Position numbers and translations under genes: made by a program. The notes below the pieces were generated by a model. It searched no databases. It saw nothing but the letters and a program-made list of their open reading frames with translations, and had not been told where the DNA came from. Shown here piece after piece: positions 61,029 to 64,000 of a stretch of 64,000 nt of DNA. Position 1 is the first letter of the stretch; the number at the start of each line of letters is the position of its first letter. The stretch comes from Sipunculus nudus (lineage: Eukaryota; Annelida; Sipuncula; Golfingiida; Sipunculidae), in assembly GCA_026874595.1 (NCBI GenBank), contig CM049316.1:76828676-76892675 (forward strand). Reading direction: 5' to 3'.

Positions 61029-61960
61029 AATCACGTCTTATATGTGCTTGCTGATGTCAAAAGTCCTGACCATCTTCTGGCCTATCACCACTTCCTATTA
61101 TGCCGACTGCCAATTATTACATGCATGAATCTTGATATGGACACGCCTCCAGAGATAAAACCCTGAAAATCACAAACTACACAGGTGCACATCCTTTGAA
61201 GTCTACAACAAACGGTCGTTACTTTAGAGACCGCCAAACAGAGACGGCTCAAACGGAATTAAAACGCACTGAAACTAACATCAAACGAGACACGTGTGCT
61301 CTCTAACCAATGTTCTCACGCTAATTTCTGAATATGATACTCCATATAAATGTACAGTGAATTATCACACCAATCATCTGGTTATACACCCTACTTAAAT
61401 ATGTAATACTAAGTCACAGGTCACTGGTGACACCAGGCCACATGAACTTTTGATTGTTTTTACACGAGGAAACCGTGTTAGCTTTTCAGCAAATACTGCT
61501 GAAGTCAGACTCAATGCATATTTCTTAAAAAAAATGGCAGGCTATGAATTGCCTCTTGAACCTTTCGTTTGACCGTGTGTCAATAGAGCTCTTAACTTCG
61601 GCTGTTACTGAACCTAACAGTTGTATGAACCGATGGAAATGATTCTCTAACGCGTAAGTCATGGTGCGTTCACACTTTGGAAATGTTAAGTTCGGGGGAT
61701 AATAATTAAATTAAAAATGGAGGGCGGCTTGTTTTGGTTTTTGCGTCTGTTTCTGGAATTTTCTCTCCTGTGATTATAGCGGTTGATGCCAAAATACATC
61801 GTTTGGATAAGTTATTATTTAATTCATAATTTTATAAAATCATTACTCGGGTCCTTTGGCTTTCCTAGTTCGCATCAAACGTCTACGCTGTCAGACGAAA
61901 AAGTCAATATCAGCGGATCGTGGGACCTGGCACAACTTGAACTCAGTAGACCCGGGACAT

Positions 61961-61980
61961 GGGGGGGGGGGGGGGGGGGG
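61961..61980. repeat. Poly-G tract (20 bp)
   Basis: It splits two overlapping spurious plus-strand ORFs. Confidence 0.97.
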
Positions 61981-62780
61981 CGCGCTTTTTGTGAACAAAA
62001 AGTATTTGTTCAAATCAATTTCGAGGGCGCTTATTACTGAACCTGAAACTGACAGGGTGATTGGTATGCGTAGTGTCCAACAAATCGCTCAAACGAATTG
62101 TTACATATTACTGACCGGGTCGAATGTGTTTATGCCTGTAAAATCATTTGTTTTGGTAATTTTTACCAATTTCACCAGCATATGCGCCACAATATCCATT
62201 TAAAAGACATAATTGCCAATGGAATGTCATATTGCCAACAGAATTATGCCTACCAAAACCTGAGGAACAGAACGTTTTGAAACGAAGCATAATTTGCCAT
62301 TGTATGAGACTGATCAGTCAGGGCTGCCACATCACAACCATCTGTTTTCCGGGTATTGTTGTTTTACATGTTTTGTTTTGTTCACTGTTTGTGTTGTACG
62401 CCTATTGCGATGCTAAGGCTTTTGACGGATAACCCGCTGGATCAAATTCGTACGCAATGACCCTATAACAGCAGACGACCCTAAGACGTGACGTCATGGA
62501 AAACTGTGCCAGCAGACGCAGTACTCACATTCATTTGTAAGTCTCTTACACAGACACACGGTGGCGCTCCTCTGCACTGTTTGCAGATGAGACCAATTTA
62601 GCTGCTTGCGGGGGCGGAGCTGCAAGCTCGGGACCAGAACAAGAGATTCATTACATGACAGTTTGCTCCTTAGTTAATCAAGAGTCAATAGTGATATTTT
62701 TAACGGATTATATAATGTAATTAACTTGCAGTTTATTTGCAAATGGCGTACTATATAGAATGCAATATTAGACAATTAAT

Positions 62781-63068
62781 ATGCGGGGGCTGGATCAGGG
62801 TGGTTTAGGGGTATACACGCTGCCTTATGCTGGGAGAAAGAAGTTTATTTTCTTAAGTGTTTCCCCCCCAAAATTTAAATCTACCTACTTTCCTAAAAAC
62901 GCGGATCTTTTATATGATATAATATCGACTCGTTGTAATCGGTGTATTCCTCCTGACTTCCTGAAATACCCTGATCCAATGTGTGATCTAGAGAGCATCC
63001 GGAGACAGTATACCCCGGAATACTCATTATATCTCCCTTCCTTTAAGGAATTTTTCACTTTTATCTAA
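62781..63068 (+). CDS. Unrecognised 95-residue ORF, weak candidate
   Basis: ATG at 62781 to TAA at 63066-63068. The second half (NADLLYDIISTRCNRCIPPDF, KYPDPMCDLESIRRQYTPEY) has protein-like composition with four Cys. There is no domain, and no supporting splice or promoter evidence beyond a TGACGTCA site at 62490 and GGGGGCGGAG at about 62610 upstream. It may be chance. Confidence 0.2.
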   Translation: MRGLDQGGLGVYTLPYAGRKKFIFLSVSPPKFKSTYFPKNADLLYDIISTRCNRCIPPDFLKYPDPMCDLESIRRQYTPEYSLYLPSFKEFFTFI

Positions 63069-63119
63069 ACGCCAAAATATTAATACTTTATGACATATCT
63101 TGGAAAAAGAAGAAAAGAC

Positions 63120-63340
63120 CATTACAGCCTGCAGAAAGTAGGTGAGTACAGATGGCACCACTTGCTGCTGCAGGTCAAAATCAAATAGGAGTCGCATGCT
63201 CCATATTCATGTAAAATTTTATGCTGAAGGCTGCAGCAGAACTTTCCTGAGATATTTGGTAGCACAATTTGTATGCAAATACAACAAAGTTTCAAATTTT
63301 GCGATCGACAAAATTTGAACTTCCGCAAAGGCGCCATATT
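63120..63340. repeat. Relic of the GGTGGCGCCACC family with an 11-bp perfect hairpin
   Basis: AGATGGCACCACTTG at about 63150, then CATGTAAAATTTTATGC phrases as in the main family. TTCAAATTTTG (63291-63301) and CAAAATTTGAA (63309-63319) form a perfect 11-bp stem with the loop CGATCGA. Confidence 0.6.
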
Positions 63341-64000
63341 GAAAAAAAATTGTCTGTGAACTAAAAACGCATAAGTGAACCAAAAAAAATATTGCTGTAA
63401 TAATCTCGTCTAGAACTGTTTCGAAACTTCCTGTCACTGTATATTGACCCATTTAATTTGCCATTAAAATATGTCAGGATAAATAGAAATCCCATGCCTC
63501 TAAAGGCAAACTCTGACAGGAAATTTTGTACTGGCTCATACTATAATGTACGACGGTCCGAGAAGAGTGTATTTATTATAAATTTTGCCACCAGATGGCA
63601 GAACCTATGTTTCTTATAGTTGTTGCCATGTATAGCGCAAGTAAAGCAAGCCGACTGAGCCAGTCTATGTATCCACCTACCCACCCAAAAACATTGAAAT
63701 TAAGGTTAAGAAGAACAGACAGAAGACATCGGTAAAACCTAACCCCATTTCCTTATTTGGTAATCTATTTAGTACAATGTTAGTGAAATGTTTAAGGGGA
63801 CAATATGTGCACAGCCGGCCAGTGCCCCAAAACTGTGACACATGCGAAGCGAAATAACATGTGGTCAGCTGGTTTTATTCAGTTTCTGTCCCCGTGGTAA
63901 ATTTTGTGCCAGTTCTATCGATATTTATTTGGAAACAAGTTTGTTAACATATTTCATACATGCATATTAATGTAACACGGGAGATTTGCAAAATAAAATC

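Overview
This window is animal nuclear DNA, most likely from a bivalve mollusc. It is AT-rich, has large introns with clean GT-AG boundaries, is full of microsatellites and C/G homopolymers, and contains no operons. The bivalve assignment is inference. It rests on dispersed repeats of a kind I associate with bivalve genomes (GTGACCTTGACCTTTGACC blocks, GACGGACGGACGG tails, AGGTGGCGCCACCT cores) and on a non-LTR retrotransposon RT tail.

The one gene I can reconstruct with confidence is a minus-strand Na+/phosphate cotransporter of the SLC34 (NaPi-II) family. Its coding exons run from 34546 down to 14948. Seven coding exons join with matching phases into a 774-residue protein. It has both QSSS repeat signatures, a large glycosylated extracellular loop with two cysteines, a cytoplasmic cysteine cluster and a C-terminal Thr-Lys-Val that fits a class I PDZ ligand. 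A 99-bp intron in the 5' UTR (34587-34685) is visible just upstream of the start exon. Downstream, about 5 kb down to two AATAAA hexamers at 10021-10016 and 9860-9855 may be a long 3' UTR.

Layout: 1-9.8 kb is intergenic, with a diverged tandem duplication (about 1.5-3.46 kb), a possible first coding exon on the + strand (3841-3961) and a 31/39-bp minisatellite (4.26-4.74 kb). 9.8-34.7 kb is the SLC34 gene; its 11.8-kb intron 2 holds a 10-bp-TIR MITE candidate, a 5'-truncated LINE with a perfect 13-bp target-site duplication, and several bivalve-type repeats. 34.7-64 kb has no firm gene. It holds more copies of the AGGTGGCGCCACCT family (including a tandem array at 48.95-50.62 kb), a retroposed poly(A)-tailed transcript fragment with a perfect 15-bp target-site duplication (45255-45911), and many simple repeats. 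It also has a few short stretches that look like coding exons of unknown genes (52.0-52.76, 57.09-57.28, 60.70-61.03 and 62.78-63.07 kb).

I found no multi-gene system. The most informative signals are the residue-level features of the SLC34 transporter, the two insertions dated by intact target-site duplications, and the palindromic-core repeat family whose copies share a hairpin 3' end.
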